Shown here: one piece after another, positions 1 to 7,892 of the stretch
Layout of the letters: every line of letters begins with the position of its first letter
How positions within the stretch are numbered: position 1 is the first letter of the stretch
Source of the DNA: G963663525 sp963663525
GTDB taxonomy: Bacteria; Myxococcota_A; SURF-8; G963663525
Direction of reading: 5' to 3'
Assembly (NCBI GenBank): GCA_963663525.2
Contig: CAXXHC010000004.1
Coordinates: forward strand, 1,240,001 to 1,304,000
DNA length: 64,000 nt
Made by a program: the position numbers and the translations under genes
Notes under the pieces: generated by a model
The model's input: only the letters and a program-made list of their open reading frames with translations
Databases searched by the model: none
Told to the model about the DNA's origin: nothing

Positions 1-55
1 CGGGGCTCTATCATTACAACTGAAAACAAACGTTTTACGTTGCGAGGAGGTTGTC

Positions 56-439
56 ATGGGATTGATGAAATGGTTGGGACTGGATCTTGGACCGGAAGCG
101 GAACCCATTGAAATCACGGATCAAAACTTTCGCACGGAAGTCGGAGAAAGTTCGACGCCGGTGCTGATCGATGTCTGGTCGCCGGGCTGCGCCCCCTGCA
201 ACGCACTTGCGCCGACCATCCGCCGCCTGGCGGCGAAATACAACGGAAAGGTCAAGGTCGCGCACCTCAATGCAGCGGCCCACCGGGGAGCGACGTCCAA
301 GCTGCGCGTGCGCGGCACCCCTACGGTCGTCCTGTTTCACCAAGGGCGAGAGTTGGAACGGGTCGTCGGTGTACGTCCGCAAATCTACTTCGAGGAAATG
401 CTGGACGACCTCTTCGGTATCGAAGAAAGACCGAACTGA
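56..439 (+). CDS. Thioredoxin-fold protein with a CAPC active site
   Basis: A 127-residue thioredoxin-like protein, probably a cytoplasmic disulfide reductase or redox partner. The active site reads SPGCAPC near residues 41-47, so the usual WCGPC tryptophan is replaced. The cis-proline region (RGTPTVVLF, near residues 90-98) follows the spacing of thioredoxin. The N-terminus, including the hydrophobic GLMKWLGLDLG stretch, is about 15-20 residues longer than in classical thioredoxin and is not a clear signal peptide. A strong GAGGAGG ribosome site lies about 7 bases before the ATG. The gene stands alone, followed by an interspersed repeat. The fold assignment is firm; the specific partner is unknown. 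Confidence 0.85.
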   Translation: MGLMKWLGLDLGPEAEPIEITDQNFRTEVGESSTPVLIDVWSPGCAPCNALAPTIRRLAAKYNGKVKVAHLNAAAHRGATSKLRVRGTPTVVLFHQGRELERVVGVRPQIYFEEMLDDLFGIEERPN

Positions 440-547
440 TCGGGCCGAACTCCTACGCGGTGCATGAAAAATGCAATGCGCCGCGTACCCGAAAACCCTT
501 TTCATCCCCTTCCATGGTGCTTCTTGCCGATCCCCTCCCCTTTGGGC

Positions 548-752
548 GGAAATTTTTTTAGTGCGGATTTAAGATGGACCCGAAGGGTCCAAGCGCCTCT
601 CCCACTGGGAGAGGCCGGTGCTTTAGCTCCGGGTGAGGGGAAGTTTCGTGTTCCCTCACCCTAACCCTCTCCCACGGGGAGAGGGGATATAAGTCTTTTG
701 ATTTCAATATATTACAATTGCCTCTGAAATGTTTCGCACTATTTTAATTTCC
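548..752 (+). repeat. Interspersed repeat family A, copy 1 (205 bp, MITE-like)
   Basis: The element is bounded by imperfect terminal inverted repeats, GGAAATTTTTTTAGTGCG at the left and the complement of GGAAATTAAAATAGTGCG at the right. Inside are several short dyads: GGACCCGAAGGGTCC, CCTCTCCCACTGGGAGAGG, and a GGTGCTTTAGC-type hairpin. The same element recurs in inverted orientation at 4022-4403, and its core recurs at 14236-14408 and 21108-21218. No protein is encoded. Non-autonomous mobile element or structured intergenic repeat are both possible. Confidence 0.8.
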
Positions 753-844
753 CCCCCTCCCCTTTTTCGAATCCACATTTTATTTGAAATCGGCGGAAAA
801 GTGCGCAATATATGCAGACTTACCACCGAATGGAGAGAGGTTCG

Positions 845-3454
845 ATGCAACAACCCGTTGATTTTTCCGATGCCATCGATAAAGGCGTCCTGGAATACAC
901 CCTGCACAATGGCCTGACCGTGATTTTGCAGGAAGACCACTTCGCCCCCGTGACCGCCATGCAGGTGTGGGTCAAAGTGGGATCGAACGACGAACGCGAG
1001 GATCAGGCCGGCATGGCCCACGTGCTTGAACACATGCTGTTCAAAGGCACCGAGCGGCGCGCCGTGGGGCAAATCGCCCAGGACGTGGAAAACGCAGGCG
1101 GCGACATCAATGCCTGGACCAGCTTCGACCAAACCGTGTTTCACATCGCCATCGCGTCCCGCTTTCAGGAACTCGGCCTGGATATCCTGGCCGATGCCGT
1201 CGTGCATTCCACGCTGGACGCCGAAGAGCTGGCCCGCGAGCTGGAAGTGATCGTCGAGGAAATCAAGCGCGGCAAGGACGATCCCGACCAGCGTCTTTCC
1301 GAGGAGTTGTTCGCCTCCGTGTTCCAGGTTCATCCTTTGGGAAAGCCGATCATCGGCACCGAGGAGTCCGTGCGTTCGTTCACGCGGGAAAAACTGCTCG
1401 AATTCACACAAACCTGGTACGTCCCGGAAAACATGACGCTTGTCGTCGTCGGCGATTTCGAACATCGCTGGATGAAAAACACCGTGGAGCGCCTGTTCGG
1501 AGCGATTCCTGCGAAAAAAGCTCCCGAACACAAGTACTTAAGCGAACCGGACCAAAACGCTCCACGCGAGAAATTTCTTACGGAACCGGTTCTTGAAGCC
1601 CAGTTCGGTCTGGCATTTCCCCTGCCGGGACTCGACCATGAAGACCTTCCGGCGCTCGACATGCTGGGCAGCATTCTGGGATCGGGTGAAAGCTCGCGGC
1701 TCCAGGCACGATTGAAACGGGACATGGCCGCCGTCAGCGACGTCCTCGCCTACCCGTATGTATGCGGAGACAAAGGGGTTTTCTTTTTAGAAGCCGGGAT
1801 GCCTGCGAAAAAGCTGGACGATGTAATTGAAGCGTTCGGGGAGGAAATCGAGCGCATCGGTCGCCACGCTCCGGGGATCTCGGAGTTGTCCAAGGCGAAA
1901 TCCATGGCGCGCAACGAAATCACCTACCAGACCCAGACCGTGCAGGGAAAAGCCCGCCGTTTCGGCTATTTCAAAACCATCGCTGGGGATCTGGGCTTTC
2001 ATCGGCGTTACCTCGAACGGATCGAGCGCGTGACGCCCGAAGACGTCCGCAGGGTGGCGAGCACGTACTTCAACCCCAATTCCGTCTCTGCCGTGGCCTT
2101 GCTTCCCGAATCCGAGGAGATCGAATTTCACGAGGAAAATCCACTGGTTGCAAGGCTCGAACGTGGCCGTGAACGTATGAGCAAACCTCACACCGGACAC
2201 GCCAAACCCGACGCCCACGGAATCGTCCGAACCGTGTTGGATAACGGCGTCACGCTGCTGATCCGCCGCAATCCCAACGTACCGCTCGTCTCGGTACAGT
2301 CCGCCGTTCCCGCAGGATTGCGTATGGAAGACGAGAAAAACAACGGCATCAACCGCCTCCTCGGTACCATGCTGACCCTGGGTGCCGCCGGGTACGACGC
2401 CCACCGCATTGCGGATACCCTCGACCGCTCGGCAAGCACGATGTCCGGGTTTTCCGGGCGCAACACGCTGGGCCTTCGGGCGCAGATGATCCGCGAAAAT
2501 TACGATATCGTATTGGATTTGTTCGCGAAATGCCTGCTCGCTCCAACCTTCGAGCCGGAGGAGATCGAGAAAGAGAAAATCCAGACACTGGAGGATATCC
2601 GCAACTTGCACGACCGTCCGGGACGGGCGGCCTTCGAACTGTTCGCCAAAACCCTGTTCACCACGCATCCGTTCCGTATGAACCTACTGGGGACGAAAGA
2701 ATCCGTCACCGGTTTCGACCGAGAGATGCTGGCCGATTACTATGGCCGCCATCTTTCACCCAAGCGGCTGGTCATCGCGGTGGTTGGAGACGTGGAGCCG
2801 GAAAAAGTCATCGACGACTTCGCCCTTCGTTTCGGCGATATGCCCGACACAAGTGGGGAACTGGCCGTTCCCCCACAGGAACCGTCTCAGGATGAGCCAC
2901 GCAAGATATCGAAAGCACTGGACAAAATGCAATCGCACCTGTTGATCGGCTTTCACGGACTGGATTTCAAAGACCCGGACCGCCACGCCATGCAGGTCTT
3001 CAACACAATTCTCTCGGGACAGGGAGGGCGGCTGTTTCTCGAACTGCGCGACCGCCAGAGCCTCGCTTATTCGGTGGGAGCCTATAACCTTGAGAGCATC
3101 GATCCCGGCTATTTCACCGTGTACATTGGCACCAGCCCGGACAAACTCGACGCCGCACGCAGCGCCATGCAACAGGAACTGGAACGGGTCGTCCACGAAC
3201 CGCCCACCGACGATGAAATCCGCCGCGCACGACGCTACCTGATCGGTAGCCACGCCATCGGCCTGCAAAAAAACGACTCGGTGGCGTCCTCGTTGCTGTT
3301 CGACGAAATGTACGGGCTAGGCTACGATCAATACACGCGCTACTCCGACGACATCTCCGCCGTAACGGCGGAAGACGTCTGGCGGCTGGCAAAGCGCGTG
3401 ATCCGTCTGGATGCCGCAACCGAAGTCGTCGTCGGCCCGGAGGAAAACGAATAA
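845..3454 (+). CDS. M16 family zinc metalloprotease (tandem, pitrilysin/PqqL-like)
   Basis: An 869-residue M16 protease made of two homologous halves. The first half carries the inverted zinc motif HVLEH (H59, E62, H63) with the downstream glutamate in the ELEVIVEEIKRG region; the second half has NGINRLLGTML in the equivalent place and is catalytically dead, as in tandem M16 enzymes. The substrate-holding Arg/Tyr region (DRQSLAYSVGAYN) lies near the end of the second half. No signal peptide is visible, so a cytoplasmic peptide-degrading role is the default guess. An upstream in-frame ATG at 812 exists, but GGAGAGAGG sits 5-6 bases before the ATG at 845, which is preferred. A small gene follows 45 bases downstream, and both are enclosed by inverted copies of repeat A. 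Confidence 0.93.
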   Translation: MQQPVDFSDAIDKGVLEYTLHNGLTVILQEDHFAPVTAMQVWVKVGSNDEREDQAGMAHVLEHMLFKGTERRAVGQIAQDVENAGGDINAWTSFDQTVFHIAIASRFQELGLDILADAVVHSTLDAEELARELEVIVEEIKRGKDDPDQRLSEELFASVFQVHPLGKPIIGTEESVRSFTREKLLEFTQTWYVPENMTLVVVGDFEHRWMKNTVERLFGAIPAKKAPEHKYLSEPDQNAPREKFLTEPVLEAQFGLAFPLPGLDHEDLPALDMLGSILGSGESSRLQARLKRDMAAVSDVLAYPYVCGDKGVFFLEAGMPAKKLDDVIEAFGEEIERIGRHAPGISELSKAKSMARNEITYQTQTVQGKARRFGYFKTIAGDLGFHRRYLERIERVTPEDVRRVASTYFNPNSVSAVALLPESEEIEFHEENPLVARLERGRERMSKPHTGHAKPDAHGIVRTVLDNGVTLLIRRNPNVPLVSVQSAVPAGLRMEDEKNNGINRLLGTMLTLGAAGYDAHRIADTLDRSASTMSGFSGRNTLGLRAQMIRENYDIVLDLFAKCLLAPTFEPEEIEKEKIQTLEDIRNLHDRPGRAAFELFAKTLFTTHPFRMNLLGTKESVTGFDREMLADYYGRHLSPKRLVIAVVGDVEPEKVIDDFALRFGDMPDTSGELAVPPQEPSQDEPRKISKALDKMQSHLLIGFHGLDFKDPDRHAMQVFNTILSGQGGRLFLELRDRQSLAYSVGAYNLESIDPGYFTVYIGTSPDKLDAARSAMQQELERVVHEPPTDDEIRRARRYLIGSHAIGLQKNDSVASSLLFDEMYGLGYDQYTRYSDDISAVTAEDVWRLAKRVIRLDAATEVVVGPEENE

Positions 3455-3499
3455 CCGCACGTTTCGACACCCAAAGCCTACCGGAAAGAAGGTTGAATC

Positions 3500-3994
3500 A
3501 TGAGCGATACTCCCAAACCCGCATCCCCCGGCCTGCCTCCCTGCGGCCTGTACGTTACGGGAAAAGCCCTGGCCAAAGACCCGGAATTTCTGCCGGAAGG
3601 CCGCCTGGTGATGTTTCACAACCATTCCAAACAGAACCAGCCCTTCGTGCAGATTCCGAAAAACAACGAACACAACACCTGGTCGTTTCAGGACGAAGGT
3701 CCGGGCCTTGGCGATGACCCGGAATTCATCGAAGCGCTCATACCCCGCAAAATGCAGGGAATCTACTTTCTAAGGCGGACGCTGGATACCGGCAAGGAAA
3801 CCATCGCGGCGCAATCCATCGTGCAACTCGGATACAACCTCAACGGCGATCCGATCCTGTTTCCCGGCTATTTCGAGGACGGCGCGATCCGTTTTCCCCA
3901 TGCAGGGTTACGCTTCGAAACCATGCAGATTCTGGAAGAACTCGTCCCGGAAGCGCCTCTTCGGGTCGCCGGACAGAAACTCGAACTGCACTGA
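3500..3994 (+). CDS. Unrecognised 164-residue protein
   Basis: Soluble protein without signal peptide or membrane segment. It has a proline-rich start (PKPASPGLPPCGLYVTGKAL), then an alternation of short beta-like stretches (GRLVMFHNH, QGIYFLRRTL, SIVQLGYNLNGDPILFPGYF) suggesting a small beta-rich fold. I do not recognise the family. AGAAGG stands about 7 bases before the ATG. Its position 45 bases behind the M16 protease on the same strand suggests co-transcription; a functional link is only an inference. Confidence 0.75.
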   Translation: MSDTPKPASPGLPPCGLYVTGKALAKDPEFLPEGRLVMFHNHSKQNQPFVQIPKNNEHNTWSFQDEGPGLGDDPEFIEALIPRKMQGIYFLRRTLDTGKETIAAQSIVQLGYNLNGDPILFPGYFEDGAIRFPHAGLRFETMQILEELVPEAPLRVAGQKLELH

Positions 3995-4021
3995 TCTCGC
4001 GTTTGGGCGTCGTCCGTGGGC

Positions 4022-4403
4022 AGAAATTAAAATAGTGCAAAACATTTCGGAGTCAATTGCAACATATTGAATTTAAAAGACTTATATCCCCTCTCCCTTT
4101 GGGAGAGGGTTAGCCCGCATTATTCATGAGGATCGTAGCGAGACGCCGAAAACCGAAGATATTTCATGAAGTTGGACCGATTTTCACCCGCAGGCATACT
4201 TTACAGTCTGTCGAGGATGAAAATCGGGAAACAAGTGAAAGAACGAGAGTTTTCAAGTCGTAGTAGATTCTTCATGAATTATGCGGGTTAGGGTGAGGGA
4301 GCACGAAACTTCCCCTCACCCGGTGCAGAAGCACCGGCCTCTCCCACAGGGAGATGCGCTTGGACCCTTCGGGTCCATCCTAAATTCGCACTAAAAAATT
4401 TCC
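4022..4403 (-). repeat. Interspersed repeat family A, copy 2, interrupted by a 174-bp insertion
   Basis: Inverted copy of the element at 548-752, with the same terminal sequences (AAATTAAAATAGTGC at the left, GCACTAAAAAATTTCC at the right). Subtracting the insertion at 4114-4287 and one 4-base duplication leaves about 204 bases, the same length as copy 1. The two copies face each other across the M16 protease and its neighbour. Confidence 0.8.
4114..4287. mobile_element. MITE-like insertion with 16-bp terminal inverted repeats and TTAG target duplication
   Basis: Begins CCCGCATTATTCATGA and ends TCATGAATTATGCGGG, a 16-bp inverted pair with one mismatch. It is bracketed by TTAG (4110-4113 and 4288-4291), and the empty site GGGTTAGGGTGAGGG is seen in the uninterrupted repeat at 21124-21138. 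The interior holds a second dyad (CGATTTTCACCC against GATGAAAATCGGG). It is too short to encode a transposase. A 4-base duplication with a TTA core would suit mobilisation by an IS1380-like transposase, but no such gene is in the window. Confidence 0.85.
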
Positions 4404-4411
4404 GCCCGTCG

Positions 4412-6724
4412 TCAGTCGTTGGGTTTTTCGTAAAAAGGCTTGCTGTCTCCCTCGCGGGACATCGGCAGAATCACCGAAAACGTCGCCCCCTGGCCGGGCG
4501 TGGATTCCACCGCGATCTGTCCGTCGTAGCGCTTGACGATTCCGTAACAGATGGACAATCCCAGTCCGGTGCCCTCTCCCGCCGGTTTGGTGGATACGAA
4601 AGGATCGAACAGCCTACCTCGCACTTCCTGAGAGATACCTGGGCCGTCATCCTCAAAGGCCACATGCACTTTCTCGTCTTTCAGGAACGAGCGCACCCGG
4701 ATGTTTCCTCCGTGTTTGTCCTGCAGTGCCTGAATGCTGTTGTTAAGCAGGTTGATGAAAATCTCCTGCAACTGCATTTCCTCGATCTGCACTTTCGGCA
4801 GGTTGTCGTCGAGTTCCAGGTGCACTTTGACGGAGGCGTAGTTGGCTTTTTTCTCCAAAAACGGGATCACTTCCCGCAATGAGGCGTTGACGTCGGTGAT
4901 TTCGACCCGCGCTTCACTTTTCCGAGAGAAATTGAGCAGGCGCGACGTAATGACCCGGCAGCGCTTGACCTGCTTGAGGATGCTGGGCAGGTTCAGCGTG
5001 AATTCCTCCAGCGTCATTTCTTTCTCGACCTTCGGGTCATCCTCAAGAAGTTCGTTTAAATACTCGGAAATTTCGTAAATCACCGCGAGCGGATTGTTGA
5101 TTTCGTGGGCCACGCCCGCCGCCAGACGTCCCACCGCCGCCAGACGCTCGGACTGCATCACCTGATCGAAAAGCGCTTTACGATGGGTAATATCTCGACT
5201 CATGCCCACCGTTCCGATCACCCGGCCTCGGTAATCCTTGAGTTGGGCCAGAGTGATGCTCACCGGCACCTCGGTGCCGTCCTTGCGCACGAGGTAGGTT
5301 TCGTAATCGCTTACCGCACCGTCCTGCAACACGCGCTGAAGCAGGCGTTCGCGTTCTTCGGGGGTATGGTACAGATTTCCGGCTTTTTTCCCCTTGATCT
5401 CCTCGGCCCGATATCCCAGGCTTTGTTCCGCCCCCGGATTGAAGGACACCACCTTGCCTTCCAGGTCCGTGGTGATGATGATGAGGGGCGAATTGTCCAG
5501 GATGTTTTGCAGGTATTCCTGGGTCTGGGTGAGTTCTTCCTCGACCTCTTCCAGTTCGGTGACGTCCCGCGTCAGCCCCACGACCGCCGTCGTTTTTCCG
5601 TTTGCGTCGATCATCGGGTATTTATGTGTGGACCAATAGCGCCGATGGCCGTCGACTTCGATTTCGCAATCGTAGGTCAAACCCTTGCCCGTTTTCAGCA
5701 CTTCGGCGTCTTTGGAACGGAAAAGCTCGGCGTATTCCCGATCGAACAGTTCCAGGTCGGTTTTCCCTAAAATGTCCTTCTTTTCACGCTGAAACATTCG
5801 GGCTGCCGTCTGGTTCAATTCCAGATACTGCCCGAAGGGATTCTTGACGTAGGTCGCCAGCGGGGCAACCTCCATGAATTTGTTCAGCATTCCCTCGGTG
5901 GCCCGCAACTCTTCTTCCAACCGGATGCGGTGGGTGATGTCACGGGTGGATTCGATGATCCCCGTCACTTCGCCGCCAGGGTCGAGAATCGGCGCGGCGA
6001 CAATGGCGGCGTAGCGGGCGTTTCCTTCGGCGTCGAAATGTTTGCGGGCGACGTAATGCGGTTTTTTCTCGTTGACCGCCGTATAAAACGGGCAGGCTTC
6101 CATACTGACTTTGCAATGTCCGCGCGCCTGCTGGTCGATGTCGTAACAGTGCTTGCCGATGACGTCTTCGGGTTTGAGGCCGTTGTTTTCGAGAAAACTG
6201 TGATTGACTTCCTGCACCACCTGGTCCGGGTCCATGACGACGATTTCGTCGGGAATGCTGTTGAAAATCTCGATCACGCGCCTGCGTTCCCGGTCCACTT
6301 CCTCGCGCATCTGGGTGCGCTGGCGGATCGCAGCGTCCTGAACGGTGTAAAGCTCCCAAAAAATGCTGGCACCGAAATGGTCGATGAAGCGGATGCGGTC
6401 TGTGGGGCGCGTGCGCTCGATCTCGTTGCGGATGTCGTTGTTGCCGGTCAGTTCGATAATGAGATTCAATCCCTCGATATCGTACAACTCATTGAATTCC
6501 TTTACGATATGGGGAATTCCCATTTCCTTCGCCAGCACGACGCCGGGCGCTTCGGGATTGACGTCCGCAACGGCGATGATTTTTATTCGCATCCGTCCGA
6601 GCTTGTCTTCGTCCACCATGTGCAAAAAGGCGGCGCAGCCCCGACCCGCGCCCACGATCCCGGCTTTGAACGGCTCACGCATCATGTATTCTTCGATACG
6701 ATATTTCGGCGGGTTGTTGTTCAT
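4412..6724 (-). CDS. Hybrid sensor: Rossmann NAD-binding domain, three PAS domains, histidine kinase
   Basis: 770 residues. Residues about 15-125 form a dehydrogenase-like Rossmann domain (AGIVGAGRGCAAFL, then IAVADVNPEAPGV), so the sensor may bind a dinucleotide or act on a metabolic signal. Three PAS domains follow (roughly 145-270, 280-395, 405-515), each ending in a TRDVT/SRDITH-type PAC motif. The kinase core has H-box VAHEINNPLAV, N-box INLLNNSIQAL, and glycine boxes DDGPGIS and GTGLGLSICYG. No transmembrane segment is seen, so it is cytoplasmic. GAGGGGAC lies before the ATG. It is the last gene of a minus-strand operon, 16 bases behind the peptidase gene, and no response regulator is adjacent. 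Confidence 0.93.
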   Translation of the reverse strand: MNNNPPKYRIEEYMMREPFKAGIVGAGRGCAAFLHMVDEDKLGRMRIKIIAVADVNPEAPGVVLAKEMGIPHIVKEFNELYDIEGLNLIIELTGNNDIRNEIERTRPTDRIRFIDHFGASIFWELYTVQDAAIRQRTQMREEVDRERRRVIEIFNSIPDEIVVMDPDQVVQEVNHSFLENNGLKPEDVIGKHCYDIDQQARGHCKVSMEACPFYTAVNEKKPHYVARKHFDAEGNARYAAIVAAPILDPGGEVTGIIESTRDITHRIRLEEELRATEGMLNKFMEVAPLATYVKNPFGQYLELNQTAARMFQREKKDILGKTDLELFDREYAELFRSKDAEVLKTGKGLTYDCEIEVDGHRRYWSTHKYPMIDANGKTTAVVGLTRDVTELEEVEEELTQTQEYLQNILDNSPLIIITTDLEGKVVSFNPGAEQSLGYRAEEIKGKKAGNLYHTPEERERLLQRVLQDGAVSDYETYLVRKDGTEVPVSITLAQLKDYRGRVIGTVGMSRDITHRKALFDQVMQSERLAAVGRLAAGVAHEINNPLAVIYEISEYLNELLEDDPKVEKEMTLEEFTLNLPSILKQVKRCRVITSRLLNFSRKSEARVEITDVNASLREVIPFLEKKANYASVKVHLELDDNLPKVQIEEMQLQEIFINLLNNSIQALQDKHGGNIRVRSFLKDEKVHVAFEDDGPGISQEVRGRLFDPFVSTKPAGEGTGLGLSICYGIVKRYDGQIAVESTPGQGATFSVILPMSREGDSKPFYEKPND

Positions 6725-6740
6725 CGCGCGTCCCCTCGGC

Positions 6741-7892
6741 TTAATTTCCGGACATTCGGACGATCACGTCTCCGTGAATCGCCGTAACGATCATACCCAA
6801 AAAAAGAAAAGGCGCAAAAGGCATGGTGTTTTCCACCTCGATCGTCTCCGGCGCGCCCTCCTTGCGGTAGGCTTCCTGGATCCGCCGCCATTGCTCGTCC
6901 GTCGCGCCGTCGATGCTGAATTCCTTGATTTCGTCCTCGCCGAACACGCTCTCGTCGCGCAGGTATTCCAGGGTTTTGGGAGACACGTACATGCGTGGCT
7001 CGAAGTCGTCGATGGGAATGCGTCGAACCTCGACCAAAGAGGACCAATAGGTATAAATCTGTCTGAATGCAATGACCGAAATCGACAACGCCCCCATGTT
7101 CACCATGTCCCAAACCGTGTGGCCCGTCGGATCTTGAAACCACACCCATCCCAGATAACCGCCGACCCCCAGGAGCACCAGCACGAAAATCCACACGTTT
7201 TCCAAAAGGGCGTGCAAAGGACGAAATGCCAGGAATAGCAGAAGAAAGAGGGTCGTTTTATCTAAAGGAACGAACGTCTCCAGTTCGGATTGCAGGCCCC
7301 GGCGCATCAATCGAATGGCGATCAGCAGGAACACGAAACCGAAGAAAACTTTTACCGTGATACCAAGATTTTTCCAGAATCGGGCGCGTACTCCGGACCA
7401 GTCCACGCCCAGAGAGTCGCCTTTGATTTTGCGTCCGACGATTCCTCCGACCACTCGGACGAGCCGATGCAGAAAATCCAGACTGATGAACACGAACGCC
7501 ACCACGTAGGCGTTGACCATCATTGTCAGCGCGACGATGTAGCCCAGACGGTCGTCGTAATACAGCACGAGCGGCAGCAACACCACGTACACCGTAAACA
7601 TTTTGGCGTCCGCCGCCGCCCAGATATTCATCCACCAAAGCACGAAACTGACAAGCAGGGTCAGCGCCACCGTAAACAGAATCTTCGGCCCCACGCGCGC
7701 GACGAGATCCCAGCCTTCGAGGTACACGAAATGGAACGTCGCCACCAGCGCAAGCCAGCCCAATCCTACAATCAGGCCCGTCAGCACGTGCTTGTTGTAA
7801 ATTTTCCCTTCCCGCCAGTCCTGGTACGAAGTCACGATACCCAGGTACACGGCGGGAAGGAGAATCAGGTAATAGACGATTCCGCTTCTCAT
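6741..7892 (-). CDS. Prepilin peptidase-like A24 membrane protease, enlarged
   Basis: 383 residues with multiple hydrophobic segments. The first catalytic aspartate lies in SYQDWREGKIYNKH just after the first membrane helix, and the second in AAADAKMF (the GxGD-type motif is degenerate on its glycine side). The very C-terminus, MPFAPFLFLGMIVTAIHGD, matches the usual PFGPFLALG end of TadV-type peptidases. About 200 residues of extra sequence, partly soluble, separate the second aspartate from that end, so the protein is clearly longer than the common 150-260 residues. Start ATG overlaps the stop of the upstream synthetase by one base (TGATG), implying translational coupling. No pilin genes lie nearby. 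Confidence 0.75.
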   Translation of the reverse strand: MRSGIVYYLILLPAVYLGIVTSYQDWREGKIYNKHVLTGLIVGLGWLALVATFHFVYLEGWDLVARVGPKILFTVALTLLVSFVLWWMNIWAAADAKMFTVYVVLLPLVLYYDDRLGYIVALTMMVNAYVVAFVFISLDFLHRLVRVVGGIVGRKIKGDSLGVDWSGVRARFWKNLGITVKVFFGFVFLLIAIRLMRRGLQSELETFVPLDKTTLFLLLFLAFRPLHALLENVWIFVLVLLGVGGYLGWVWFQDPTGHTVWDMVNMGALSISVIAFRQIYTYWSSLVEVRRIPIDDFEPRMYVSPKTLEYLRDESVFGEDEIKEFSIDGATDEQWRRIQEAYRKEGAPETIEVENTMPFAPFLFLGMIVTAIHGDVIVRMSGN

